A stretch of 64,000 nucleotides of DNA from assembly GCA_963784805.1 (NCBI GenBank), contig CAWASR010000028.1, positions 248,001 through 312,000 on the forward strand, given 5' to 3'. The DNA is from Roseiarcus sp963784805 (GTDB lineage Bacteria; Pseudomonadota; Alphaproteobacteria; Rhizobiales; Beijerinckiaceae). The notes below the pieces were generated by a model that saw nothing but the letters and a program-made list of their open reading frames with translations, ran no database searches and had not been told where the DNA came from. A program made the translations under genes and the position numbers. Below are positions 26,535-35,567 of the stretch, one piece after another (positions within the stretch are counted from its first letter, which is position 1; each line of letters starts with the position of its first letter).

Positions 26535-28451
26535 TCACTCCTTGCCGACCTTGTCGGCGTCGGCTCCATAACCCAATCGCGCGATGATGGGGAACGGCTG
26601 GTCGGGCGCCTCCTTGGCCGGCGGGACGCCTTCCAGCGGTTGGATGCGACGAATCAGCGCGCCGGTGACCCGTCCCGCGTTGTATGCGGCGGTATGGAAA
26701 CCGTGATCCTCGGGCGCAGCCTGCGGATCGTCGTAGATCGTAAGGTAAAGGTATTTCGGTTTGTTGGCGGGCGTGATCGCCATGAAGGTCGTGAACACCC
26801 GGTTCTGCGAATAGCGTCCGTGGATGATCTTGTCGGCGGTGCCGGTCTTGCCGCCCACGTAATAGCCGGGGACGTTGGCGAATCTCGCCGAACCGTGCGT
26901 CGCGTTGGAGCGCATCAGGTAGCGCAGCGACTCGGACGTCTGCGCGCTGACGACGCGATGGCGAACCTCCGCCGCCTCTTCCTGGGTGCGCGGAAGAAAG
27001 GTCGGCGTCATCAAGTAGCCGCCGTTGACCAGCGCCGCCACCGCCATCACCGCCTGAATCGGCGCGACGTTGATGCCCTGGCCGAAGGCGATGGTCATGG
27101 TGTTGAGCTCGCCCCAGTGCTTGGGCACCAGCGGTTCGGCGTTCTCGGGAAGCTCGGTGCGCAGCCGGTCGAGCTGGCCCATCTTCTTCAGAAACGCCTT
27201 GTGCCCGTCGACGCCAACCATCATCGCCATGCGCGCGGCGCCGATGTTCGAGGAATGCGTGAATACCTCTGGAACGGTCAGCACACGATGGGTGGCGTCG
27301 AAATCGTGAATGGTGAAACGGCCGTAACGCAGGCTCTGGCGCGCGTCGATGCGCGAACCGAGATTGACCTTGCCGGAATTGAGCGCCATCGCGATCGTGA
27401 GCGCCTTAAATGTCGAGCCCATCTCGTAGACGCCGACGCAGATGCGGTTGATCTTGGTCGGATCGCGCATGTCGCCCGGGTCGTTGGGATCGAAATCGGG
27501 CAACGATTCTAGCGCCAGCACCTCGCCGGTATTGACGTCCATAACCATGCCGGCGGCGGCCTTGGCGCGAAAGCGCTCCATTCCGCGCTCGAGTTCGTCT
27601 CGCAACGCATGCGTCATCCCGAGGTCGATCGACAGTCTGACCGGCTTCAGCATGTTGGGGTCGACAGTGAATCCGGCAACGTGCGGATCGGTCAGACTCT
27701 GCTCGTCGAGATATTTCTCCATGCCGGCGATGCCGACGTTGTCCTTGTCGACATAGCCGATCACATAAGCGCCGATCGGACCATTGGGATAAACGCGCTT
27801 GTTCTCGGGCAGAAAGCCGACGCCCGGTAGGCCAAGGTGAAAGATCTCCGCCCGCTCCTTGGGCGTGATCTGGCGCTTGACCCACACGAATCCCTTTTTC
27901 GACGCGAGCCGCTCCCGCAACTCCTTTGCATTGACGTCGGGCAGCACCGCGGTGATGAGTTCGACGGCTTCGTCCACATCGATGATTCGGTTAGGTTCGG
28001 CGAACACCGACATGGTCTTGATGTCGGTGGCGAGAAGTTCACCATTGCGATCGAGAAGATCCGGCCGCGCGCCTGAAACGGCCCGATCAGCGTCCCCTTT
28101 GAGCGACTGCGGCGGATCATGCGAGAGGCCGAGCGCCACGAGCTTGGCGCCGATGGCGGCGTAGGCGACGAACACGCCCAGCGCGACGGCGCGGATGCGT
28201 GAACCAGAACGGTCGAGGCGCGTCAGCGGCAGTCGTGTCGCCAAGACAATGCCTTTCGCCGTCGCGATCCGCGCCTTGAGCGGCGGAGCCGGCGTTCGCG
28301 GGCCGGCTGGCTCGAGATTCACGCCGAAATTCTTCGGCACGTAGCGGTGAAGACAGCGGGTCGCCGCGGCGGCGACCGCGTCCGCGCGCTTGCGGCGCGG
28401 CGGCGTAGGAGCGGCGAGTCGCGGGCCTGCGTCGTTGGGCGTCTCCGCCAT
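26535..28451 (-). CDS. ftsI: Septal penicillin-binding protein 3
   Basis: A 638-residue class B transpeptidase that crosslinks septal peptidoglycan with FtsW. A ~75-residue Pro/Arg-rich cytoplasmic head precedes one membrane anchor (AVALGVFVAYAAIGAKLVAL), a PBP dimerisation region and the transpeptidase domain with all three active-site boxes: STFK in GSTFKALT, SSN in THSSNIG and KTG in GKTGTAD. The cytoplasmic head is longer than in Escherichia coli. It follows ftsL by 3 nt. Confidence 0.96.
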   Translation of the reverse strand: MAETPNDAGPRLAAPTPPRRKRADAVAAAATRCLHRYVPKNFGVNLEPAGPRTPAPPLKARIATAKGIVLATRLPLTRLDRSGSRIRAVALGVFVAYAAIGAKLVALGLSHDPPQSLKGDADRAVSGARPDLLDRNGELLATDIKTMSVFAEPNRIIDVDEAVELITAVLPDVNAKELRERLASKKGFVWVKRQITPKERAEIFHLGLPGVGFLPENKRVYPNGPIGAYVIGYVDKDNVGIAGMEKYLDEQSLTDPHVAGFTVDPNMLKPVRLSIDLGMTHALRDELERGMERFRAKAAAGMVMDVNTGEVLALESLPDFDPNDPGDMRDPTKINRICVGVYEMGSTFKALTIAMALNSGKVNLGSRIDARQSLRYGRFTIHDFDATHRVLTVPEVFTHSSNIGAARMAMMVGVDGHKAFLKKMGQLDRLRTELPENAEPLVPKHWGELNTMTIAFGQGINVAPIQAVMAVAALVNGGYLMTPTFLPRTQEEAAEVRHRVVSAQTSESLRYLMRSNATHGSARFANVPGYYVGGKTGTADKIIHGRYSQNRVFTTFMAITPANKPKYLYLTIYDDPQAAPEDHGFHTAAYNAGRVTGALIRRIQPLEGVPPAKEAPDQPFPIIARLGYGADADKVGKE

Positions 28452-28454
28452 CTC

Positions 28455-28835
28455 TCACCTCACCGGAGGAGTCGCGCCGCCGGCGTCAGCGGCGGGAGTG
28501 GCGCTGTCGCCCGGCAACCCGAGCGACTCCAGCGTGCGGCCAATCGAGTCGACCTTGGGCGGGGCCTCAGGCAAGTCTTCGACCGTCGTGATCTGGCTCA
28601 ATGCCAGCGGCTGCATGCCAAGCTTTGCGTCCGCGAGCGCCTGGATGCGGTCAGGGCGCGCCAGATGCGCGTATTCCGCGCGCAACAGGTTGATCGCGTC
28701 CTTCTCCTTTCTGATCAGATGACGCGTCTTCACCAGCTGCTCGGAGGCGTAGATCGTGCGGTATTTCACGCCATAGACATAGGCCGCCGATCCGATGAGC
28801 GCGGCGATCGCCGCCGCGTGCAAGAGCCGCCACAT
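28455..28835 (-). CDS. ftsL: Cell division protein FtsL
   Basis: A 126-residue bitopic protein: one N-terminal membrane helix (LLHAAAIAALIGSAAYVYGV), then a coiled-coil-like stretch (YASEQLVKTRHLIRKEKDAI), a PDRIQALA motif common to FtsL, and a Pro/Ala-rich tail. It would bridge divisome proteins in the periplasm. Sequence conservation of FtsL is low, so the call leans on topology and position between rsmH (1-nt overlap) and ftsI. Confidence 0.88.
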   Translation of the reverse strand: MWRLLHAAAIAALIGSAAYVYGVKYRTIYASEQLVKTRHLIRKEKDAINLLRAEYAHLARPDRIQALADAKLGMQPLALSQITTVEDLPEAPPKVDSIGRTLESLGLPGDSATPAADAGGATPPVR

Positions 28836-29851
28836 CAGCCTGTCCTCCCGGGTCGCGCCGGCAGGTGAGTCAACGCCGCGACCACGCTATCCATTCCTCG
28901 CGCCGGCGCGGGCGAGCGCATGGCGTAGCGCAGCTTGGCCGAGCGCGAACGCGGATTGACCGACGTCTCGGCTTGACCCGCCTCGATAGGCTGGCCGCGC
29001 GGAACCTCGAAGGTCGGCTCGGCCTCGGCAGGCTCGCCCGGGAGCAGACGGGAGGGCGCTCGCCCGCGCCCGGAACGGCGCGCCAGGAACTGCTTGACGA
29101 TCCGGTCCTCCAGCGAATGGAAGGTCACGACCACGAGCCGTCCGCCGGGCGCGAGCAACCGCTCGGCGGCGACGAGGCCGCGCAGCAGTTCGCCCAACTC
29201 GTCATTGACCGCGATGCGCAACGCCTGAAACGTACGCGTCGCCGGATGCGTCATTTCCCCTCGCGGCTCCGGGGCTACGCGCGCGATCATCCGCGCAAGT
29301 TGCAGCGTGGAGGTGAACGGCGCAGAGCGGCGGTCGGCGACGATGGCGCGCGCAATCCGTCGCGCGGCGCGCTCCTCGCCGAAATAATGGAGAATGTCGG
29401 CGATCGTCGCCTCGTCCTCCTCGCGAAGAATGTCGGCGGCTGAACGGCCGAGCGCCTCCATGCGCATATCGAGCGGCGCATCGAGGCGAAACGAAAACCC
29501 GCGCGCGCCTTCGTCGAGCTGCATCGAGGAAACCCCGATGTCGAGGACTACTCCGTCAACGGTCACGACGCCGAGACGCGCGGCGACCGCCTCGAGGTCG
29601 CCGAAACGCGCCTCCACGAGTTGAAGCCTGCCCTCGGACGTGGCTGCGAGGGCCGCCCCCAGTCGGATCGCCGACGGATCGCGATCGAGGCCGATGACCC
29701 GCGCGCCGCGGCCCAGAAGCGCGCGCGCATAGCCGCCCGCGCCAAACGTGCCATCGACATAGAGGCCGCCCGCGCACGGCTCAAGCGCCTCCAGCGCCTC
29801 ACGCAGCAGAACCGGAACATGGAGCGACGCCTCCGCGGCGGAGCGGGTCAT
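28835..29851 (-). CDS. rsmH: 16S rRNA m4C1402 methyltransferase
   Basis: A 338-residue SAM-dependent enzyme acting on cytosine 1402 of 16S rRNA. Motifs: HVPVLLREAL, the SAM loop DGTFGAGGYARALL, LDIGVSSMQLD, RTFQALRIAVNDEL and FHSLEDRIVK, all conserved in RsmH. The open frame runs far upstream through mraZ, but ATG 29851 overlaps the mraZ stop (ATGA) and fits the family length. Confidence 0.96.
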   Translation of the reverse strand: MTRSAAEASLHVPVLLREALEALEPCAGGLYVDGTFGAGGYARALLGRGARVIGLDRDPSAIRLGAALAATSEGRLQLVEARFGDLEAVAARLGVVTVDGVVLDIGVSSMQLDEGARGFSFRLDAPLDMRMEALGRSAADILREEDEATIADILHYFGEERAARRIARAIVADRRSAPFTSTLQLARMIARVAPEPRGEMTHPATRTFQALRIAVNDELGELLRGLVAAERLLAPGGRLVVVTFHSLEDRIVKQFLARRSGRGRAPSRLLPGEPAEAEPTFEVPRGQPIEAGQAETSVNPRSRSAKLRYAMRSPAPARGMDSVVAALTHLPARPGRTG

Positions 29852-30315
29852 GCCGGCGTCTCCTGCCCCGCCAACATGCCCCTCTCGGCCCGCAGGCGGC
29901 GCAGCCGCGCGCGCGCTTCTTCCAGGTGCGTTTGAAAGCGTGCCGGCGCCCAAATCTGGAACTTGTGCCCCTGCCCGACAAAGACCGCCTCGGCGTCGAG
30001 ACCCAGGCTCGACTTCACTCGCTCGTCGAGCGACACGCGGCCCTCGCCGTCCATGCGCAGAATGTCGCTCGTGCCCAGAAGCGCGGTTGCAAACGCGTCC
30101 CGCGCCGGCGAATAGGGCGGCATCGTCGCCAGCAGCGCGTCGATCTCCGAAAGCAGCGCATGTCCGCCACAGTCGAGCGCCGGCGCGTCCAGCGACGGAT
30201 AGGCATAGATCCCGCTGAAGCCGTCTTTCGCCAAAACCTGCCTGAAGGGCGCGGGGACCGAGATTCGCCCCTTGGCGTCGAAGCGATGGGTGAAATGGGA
30301 AAGGAAGCGATCCAC
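29848..30315 (-). CDS. mraZ: Transcriptional regulator MraZ
   Basis: About 155 residues with two AbrB-like swapped-hairpin halves: FDAKGRISVPAPFRQ and MDGEGRVSLDERVK. It binds direct repeats upstream of its own operon and represses dcw transcription. GTG 30315 (VDRFLSHF) is chosen because GGGGGA lies 7 nt upstream and the family starts at this point; the open frame extends to 30489 without conservation. It is the first gene of the dcw run. Confidence 0.93.
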   Translation of the reverse strand: MDRFLSHFTHRFDAKGRISVPAPFRQVLAKDGFSGIYAYPSLDAPALDCGGHALLSEIDALLATMPPYSPARDAFATALLGTSDILRMDGEGRVSLDERVKSSLGLDAEAVFVGQGHKFQIWAPARFQTHLEEARARLRRLRAERGMLAGQETPA

Positions 30316-30403
30316 GACGCGGTCCCCCGACCCGCGGCCAGACCGCCCTCGTCGCCAGGCCCGCCTTAGAGCTCGGCGGCGGCAAGCATCCGCGATCCAT
30401 GAG

Positions 30404-30437
30404 CGGGATGGCGTGGGATAGCATGGGACCCCGTGGG
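30404..30437. promoter_or_regulatory. MraZ-box repeats upstream of mraZ
   Basis: TGGG occurs at 30414, 30424 and 30434, exactly 10 bp apart, with a degenerate CGGG at 30404. Three or four TGGGN repeats with a 10-bp period are the known MraZ binding signal. They lie about 90-120 nt upstream of the mraZ GTG, where the promoter should be. The repeats read on the plus strand while the operon reads on the minus strand. The gap 30316-30576 holds nothing else recognisable. Confidence 0.75.
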
Positions 30438-30576
30438 CGTCAACGAATCGGAGGGGTCTCCCGCACCCCGGGACGGCCCCTCGGGGCATTAGGGGTTGTT
30501 AAGGTTAAACTTCCGTTAGGACCCGCCATTCGCCGGCGCAATCGCCAGCGAAAACAGGCCACAAGCCAAACCGGAA

Positions 30577-32097
30577 TCAGTTGGCGGCGGCAAAGCAATT
30601 CGCCGCGACGCCGCCGGCGCCGGCGATCCAATCCATATAGGCGCTGACTTTATCCCAATCCCTCGGCTCGGCGGTCATCGCCACATAGCCGTCGGGCCGC
30701 ACCAGCCAAATCCGATCTTCCACGAACGGCCGCCGTGTCTCGGCTTCCAAAAGATCATTATGCCGGGCGATCAACGCCGCGCTTCCCGCATCGGCCGGGG
30801 CGAACAATGCAAACCGAGGCCTGTCGCCCGAACCGACGGGGATGCTCGAGACCTCGACCGGCGCCCGCTCCCCCGCCGCCGGACCGGAATGATGCGCCGC
30901 GACTGCCCGCGTTAGCGGACTGTGAGGATAGCCGATCGACAATTCAGACATTGTGTTCGTCATCGTCCTGCGCAGCGGCGATAGACCTAACAACAGGAAT
31001 CCGACGTGGTTGCGAAACCCCTGCAGCAGACCGCCCTTGAGCATCGAAACCGCCGTGATGCGGCCGGAATCGGTCAGCACCCGACGGCCAACCTCGCTAC
31101 GCTCTGCGCTGTAGCTCGCCAGCAGCGGTTCGGGACTCACCAATCCGCGGCACACGAGCGCCAGCTTCCAGGCGAGGTTGAAGGCGTCCTGCATGCCGGT
31201 GTTCATGCCCTGCCCCCCGGCGGGGCTATGGATATGCGCGGCGTCGCCGGCGAGAAACACGCGGCCTGTGCGATAGTCGCTCACCTTGCGCTCGTTGATC
31301 TTGAACCCGGAGAGCCAAATCGGCGCTGACGCCCGGATGCCGCCGGGTCCCCTTTGACCGATCAGCGCCTGCACGTCCTCCAGCGTCGGGGCGCTTGGAT
31401 GATCGTCGCCATCGACGTGGCCGATATCGGCGACAACCCGGTAGCGGTCAGCGGAGAGCGGGAACAGCGCCAGCACGCCGGCTTCATGCCAGTAGATCGC
31501 CAATTCGTCCGGCTTTGTCGGGCTCCCAGCCAGGTGTACGTCCGCAAGGACCCAGCTGCTTGGAGAAGTTTCGCCTTCGAACTCCATTCCGAGGCCGTGA
31601 CGCACGAAGCTGTGGGCGCCGTCGCAGCCGATCATCCAGCGGGCGTCGACGATCTCCTCATGTCCGTCCGGGCGACGCAGGGCCGCGGTCACGTGCTCTT
31701 CATCAGCGGCGAAGCGGGTCAATTCAGTCCCTCGCTCCACCCGCGCGCCGTATGTGCTCAAGTGCTGCTCCAACAGGCGCTCGGTGTCGCTTTGCGCGAG
31801 CATGAGTCCGTAAGGGTGCGGCGTTTCGAGGGAGTCAAGGTTGATATGCGCAATCTCGGTATCGCCGGCGATGATGTTGACAGCGCGCGCCTTGAAGCCC
31901 GCCTTGACGAACGCCGCCCCGCAGCCCATGCGGTCGAACAGTTCCAGGCTGCGGCTCCAGAGCACGAGAGCCTTCGACGTCTCGCTGCCGGCGGGCGCCT
32001 TGTCGACGATCCGGACGCCGACGCCGTAGCGCGCCAGCTCCGCCGCCATCGTCAGCCCGACCGGACCGGCGCCTACAACAAGGACTTCTTGCTTCAT
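30577..32097 (-). CDS. FAD-dependent aromatic-ring-type monooxygenase
   Basis: A 506-residue class A flavoprotein monooxygenase (PF01494-like). FAD motifs: VVGAGPVGLTMAAEL at the N-terminus, the DG-type MIGCDGAHSFVR, and the GD motif GRVFLAGDAAHIHSPAGGQG. The C-terminal ~130 residues resemble the thioredoxin-like tail of phenol hydroxylase/PheA-type enzymes. It would hydroxylate an aromatic or polyketide-like substrate with NAD(P)H and oxygen; the substrate is unknown. It follows the FAD-linked oxidase by 70 nt on the same strand, so the two may act together. Confidence 0.88.
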   Translation of the reverse strand: MKQEVLVVGAGPVGLTMAAELARYGVGVRIVDKAPAGSETSKALVLWSRSLELFDRMGCGAAFVKAGFKARAVNIIAGDTEIAHINLDSLETPHPYGLMLAQSDTERLLEQHLSTYGARVERGTELTRFAADEEHVTAALRRPDGHEEIVDARWMIGCDGAHSFVRHGLGMEFEGETSPSSWVLADVHLAGSPTKPDELAIYWHEAGVLALFPLSADRYRVVADIGHVDGDDHPSAPTLEDVQALIGQRGPGGIRASAPIWLSGFKINERKVSDYRTGRVFLAGDAAHIHSPAGGQGMNTGMQDAFNLAWKLALVCRGLVSPEPLLASYSAERSEVGRRVLTDSGRITAVSMLKGGLLQGFRNHVGFLLLGLSPLRRTMTNTMSELSIGYPHSPLTRAVAAHHSGPAAGERAPVEVSSIPVGSGDRPRFALFAPADAGSAALIARHNDLLEAETRRPFVEDRIWLVRPDGYVAMTAEPRDWDKVSAYMDWIAGAGGVAANCFAAAN

Positions 32098-32167
32098 CGA
32101 ACGGTCTCACTTTGGAGCGTGCGTCAGCGGCGGGGACGTCGCCGTCATGCGCGGCGCATCCTCGCAA

Positions 32168-33517
32168 TCAGGGCAACAAGCTCCGGAAATAGTCGTTCAA
32201 AAGCCTGTCGCCGGGATCGAACTTGCGCCGCGCTTCGGCGAATGCGTTGAGCCGGTCCCCGTACGCCTTGCGCACGATCGCCGGCGTGAGGCCGAAGGTC
32301 TGGTTGAGAAGCGGCGCTCCGCCGCGATCGCTGCTAAATTGGTTGAAGGCCTCGAGAAAAGGCCTCCAGCCCGGATTGGCGGTCGATACCGGGTCGATGG
32401 TCATGACCGGCCCATCATAGGAATAGGAGAGCAACGACTTCTGATCCTGCCCGGTGCGATAGCCGACATACAGCAGGTTCGACCGGTAGCCGTGCTGGTC
32501 GTAGTAGTCGCGGACGAAACGGAAGAATTCCGCGAATATTTTTGGAAATTCCGCTTCGGGGAAGGCGAACAGGCTGAACGTGTAGCGGCTGTCGTCGGAC
32601 ACCGTGGGGTAGTCGATGATCTGATCGGGCGGAGAGGTGTAATCCGAGCGCACGAGCGTCTCGAGCTTGAACCGCAGGATGGCGCCGAAGCTGTCGATCA
32701 CCTGATAGCGAACCGAAGGAATGGGAACGTTCGCCTCGATATCGTGGCCGAACCGCGGGCCGGCCGTGCCCCAGAGATAATTGCGCAATATCCAGGCCGA
32801 ACGATTGGGGCTGCCGCTTGCGCCAGGATTGTAGCGACGGAACTCGACCGTGATCTTATCTGCGAACGGAAACGTGTAGTAGAACATGGATTCGCCGCGC
32901 GCCTTCAGCGATTCAAGCTTGGCGACGAACTCATCGAGAGTGAAGGTCTCGTGATAGACCGCCATCGGAAGCAGCGGACGAATCCGATAGGTCACTTCAT
33001 AGACGATGCCGAAAGCGCCGTAGCTCGATCGCACCATCTGGATCAGATCGGGCTGCGCCTCGGTGACCTCCATCAGGTCGCCGTTCGGCAGCACGAGCTT
33101 AATTCCGATCACGTAGGAGCCGACCTGGCCGTACTCGCCCTCGAAAGAGGCGTCCTTGCTCCCGGCGCAAGCCGCGCTTCCCGCGGTGAGACTGCCGATT
33201 TCGGTGTTGACGTAGAATTGCAGATTGCGCTTCTCGAGCTCCCGCGCCAGATCGATGTGCCGTGCGCCTGCTTCGACGGTCAGCGTATCAGCGCCGATGT
33301 CGAGGATCCGGTGCATTTTCATCCGGATCAGCGTGCCGCCGTCGGCGACGCCGCAGGGCGAAGTCGAATGGTTGGAGCCGACCGCCCGCACCGGGGCCGG
33401 GTATTTCGAGGCGTCCTTCAGGACGGCGACGATGTCGTCGACGGAGTTTGCGTCGACAATGACCTTGGGGTGCGAAACGATGTCGCCGAACCAATTGGTG
33501 ACTTCAGGGTCAGCCAT
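32168..33517 (-). CDS. FAD-linked oxidase, aldonolactone-oxidase-like
   Basis: About 449 residues of the PCMH/VAO flavin family. The N-terminus has the FAD phosphate loop RAVGSNHSTSPCGVADGG, whose His may bind FAD covalently as in related oxidases, and later SYGAFGIVYEVTYRIRPL. The C-terminal half fits the sugar-1,4-lactone oxidase type substrate domain. ATG 33517 has GGAGG on the minus strand 6 nt upstream; the open frame extends to 33613. Substrate unknown: a sugar lactone, alditol or other alcohol are all possible. Confidence 0.82.
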   Translation of the reverse strand: MADPEVTNWFGDIVSHPKVIVDANSVDDIVAVLKDASKYPAPVRAVGSNHSTSPCGVADGGTLIRMKMHRILDIGADTLTVEAGARHIDLARELEKRNLQFYVNTEIGSLTAGSAACAGSKDASFEGEYGQVGSYVIGIKLVLPNGDLMEVTEAQPDLIQMVRSSYGAFGIVYEVTYRIRPLLPMAVYHETFTLDEFVAKLESLKARGESMFYYTFPFADKITVEFRRYNPGASGSPNRSAWILRNYLWGTAGPRFGHDIEANVPIPSVRYQVIDSFGAILRFKLETLVRSDYTSPPDQIIDYPTVSDDSRYTFSLFAFPEAEFPKIFAEFFRFVRDYYDQHGYRSNLLYVGYRTGQDQKSLLSYSYDGPVMTIDPVSTANPGWRPFLEAFNQFSSDRGGAPLLNQTFGLTPAIVRKAYGDRLNAFAEARRKFDPGDRLLNDYFRSLLP

Positions 33518-34058
33518 TGTCCCCTCCTGTTGGCTGCGTGGCTGAGAGAGCGAGCTTAAATCCAGCCGCCCGCCTAGGGACCGCGATCGCGGCCAAGAAC
33601 AACCGCACATCAAAGTTTTTGCGGTTCCGCCACGCGCCAGATTGCAATCGGCGTCCCCGCAAGCGAAGTCGAAATCGGAAGCGACGCTATCGCGACAAAT
33701 GCCAAGAGTTATCCGGCTTCGCGAGATCGCAGTGAGCGCCCGGCGTCACGCACTTCACCAGCCCCTCGCCGACGCCGCGCAAACATGGCGCCGACACGAA
33801 GCGGAAGCGGCGCCGACACGTCATCAAAGCCAAATTAGGGAAATACGCGCCCATTGCCGTTTTGAGCCTTTTCAAGGGCTTGGCCTCAGACATGGCGTTT
33901 TCGGCCCCGGGCGCCAAATCCGCGCTAAATACACTTATTTCTTATGTTTTAATTGCCCCCTTCCGCGGCCGGCGCATAACGGAGACCGCGCGCAGGCTAA
34001 CACGGATTTTGTTTATCGGAAAACGTTCGTCGTCTCAACGCCTGCCGCAACGAAATAT
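33518..34058. other. 540-bp gap without recognised gene
   Basis: Lies between the end of the ABC ATPase gene and the start of the flavin oxidase gene, both on the minus strand. It should hold the oxidase promoter. I see no conserved coding sequence, repeat or strong hairpin. Confidence 0.5.
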
Positions 34059-35165
34059 TCACTCGCCAATCCCGAGCAGGGCCTGTTCGCTCTTTCGATC
34101 GAAGAGATAAAGGTGGCCTGGGGAAAAGGTCGCGAAAACGGACTCGCCTTCGCGGAGTCGCACTTTGCCGGCATGCAGCGCGCTCAGCCGGTGGCCGGAC
34201 GCCATTTTCGCGCGCACGAGCGTCGTGTGGCCGAGCGGCTCGACCGTATCCACCGCGCCGGAGATGCTGAACGACCCGCCATCAGCCGGGCGCTCGGAAA
34301 AGACGATGTGTTCCGGCCGAACTCCCACGATGACCTCCGGGGCGCTGGCGTGGACGAGCGCGGCGCGCGCGGCGCCGGCCAAAGTCAATGTTGTCTTTTC
34401 CGCCGGCAGGACAATGCGATCGCCCTCCACCCTTCCTTCGAGAAAATTCATCGGCGGACTGCCGATAAAGCCGCCGACATAGGTATTCGTCGGTTGCTCG
34501 TAGAGTTCGGTCGGGCTTCCGATCTGCTGAATCCGCCCCGCCCGCATCACCACAATGCGGTCTCCCATGCTCAGCGCCTCCACCTGATCGTGGGTGACGT
34601 AGAAAGTCGTCACCGCAAGCCGTTCCTGGAGCTTGATGATTTCGGTCCGCATCTCCATGCGCAAGGCCGCGTCGAGATTGGAGAGCGGCTCGTCCATCAA
34701 AAACACGCGGGGTTCGCGCACGATGGCGCGGCCGAGGGCGACACGTTGCCGCTGACCGCCCGACAGTTCCCTGGGCCGGCGCTGCAGCACATCCTCGATG
34801 CCCAATAATTGCGCGGCCCCTTTTATTTGTCGCTCGATATCCACCTGGGGAACCTTTCTCAACCGCATCCCGAACGCCATGTTCGAGAAGACGTTGAGAT
34901 GCGGGAACAGCGCGTAGTTCTGGAACACCATCGCGACGTCCCGGTCGTGCGGCAACTCGCCGGTCACGTCCTTGCCGTCGAAGAGGACCTGCCCTTCCGA
35001 GACCTCCTCGAGACCGGCGATCATCCGCATCGTCGTGGTCTTGCCGCAACCAGACGGCCCGACGAAGACGATGAATTCGCCGTCCGCCGCGGTCAGCGAG
35101 AAGTCCTCGACGGCGACAATGTCGCCGAAGCGCTTCCACAGGTGACGCAGTTCCACTTCGGCCAT
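34059..35165 (-). CDS. Sugar-type ABC importer ATPase (UgpC/MsmK-like)
   Basis: A 368-residue ATPase. Walker A GPSGCGKTTTM, Q-loop VFQNYALFPH, signature LSGGQRQRVALGRA, Walker B VFLMDEPLSNLD and switch THDQ are all intact, and the C-terminal ~130 residues form the OB-fold regulatory domain of the CUT1 subfamily (GVRPEHIVF). ATG 35165 (MAEVELRH) has GGGAGA upstream; the frame runs on to 35306 without conservation. It is divergent from the binding protein and permeases that complete the transporter. Confidence 0.93.
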   Translation of the reverse strand: MAEVELRHLWKRFGDIVAVEDFSLTAADGEFIVFVGPSGCGKTTTMRMIAGLEEVSEGQVLFDGKDVTGELPHDRDVAMVFQNYALFPHLNVFSNMAFGMRLRKVPQVDIERQIKGAAQLLGIEDVLQRRPRELSGGQRQRVALGRAIVREPRVFLMDEPLSNLDAALRMEMRTEIIKLQERLAVTTFYVTHDQVEALSMGDRIVVMRAGRIQQIGSPTELYEQPTNTYVGGFIGSPPMNFLEGRVEGDRIVLPAEKTTLTLAGAARAALVHASAPEVIVGVRPEHIVFSERPADGGSFSISGAVDTVEPLGHTTLVRAKMASGHRLSALHAGKVRLREGESVFATFSPGHLYLFDRKSEQALLGIGE

Positions 35166-35567
35166 CCGGACTCTCCCTCGACGGCGTCTTCCTGCTCGCG
35201 CATTTCGCAGCAGGCCGCGCGCCGGTTTTCGTTTGGCGTTTTGACAAGTGATGCACGTCCGCTGCTTCGCTGTCCACACGGCCTTTGTCGGTTCCGGCCC
35301 TTTCATGCGAGCGCAAACTGCCGTTGACCCCCGTCAAGGACACGTCTAGCTTGTCTGTCGTTCATTCACACAAAGGGGTGGACGAAATTGCAACAAAATT
35401 CGATTGAATATTCGTCCCCTCGTCTGCCGACGCCGGTGGATGGGCGATGATTGCTGTCGTTCGGTGAAGCGCTGGTTGGCGCAATCAGGAAAGTGGCGAG
35501 CAGGCCACGGGCGCGCTGGGCGCTATCGACGCGCGAGTGCGGACAGAGAGATAGAGGAGGAAGCAAA
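35166..35567. other. Divergent promoter region of the ABC importer
   Basis: This 400-bp gap must carry promoters for the minus-strand ATPase and the plus-strand binding protein. It is locally AT-rich near 35380-35415 and contains an imperfect palindrome at 35383-35402 (CGAAATT and AAATTCG around GCAACA) that could be a repressor operator. No regulator gene is adjacent. GGAGGAAGC just ahead of 35568 is the ribosome site of the binding protein. Confidence 0.4.

Noticed and set aside
29852..30424. Upstream extension of rsmH inside mraZ
   Set aside because: No conservation; ATG 29851 overlaps the mraZ stop as expected.
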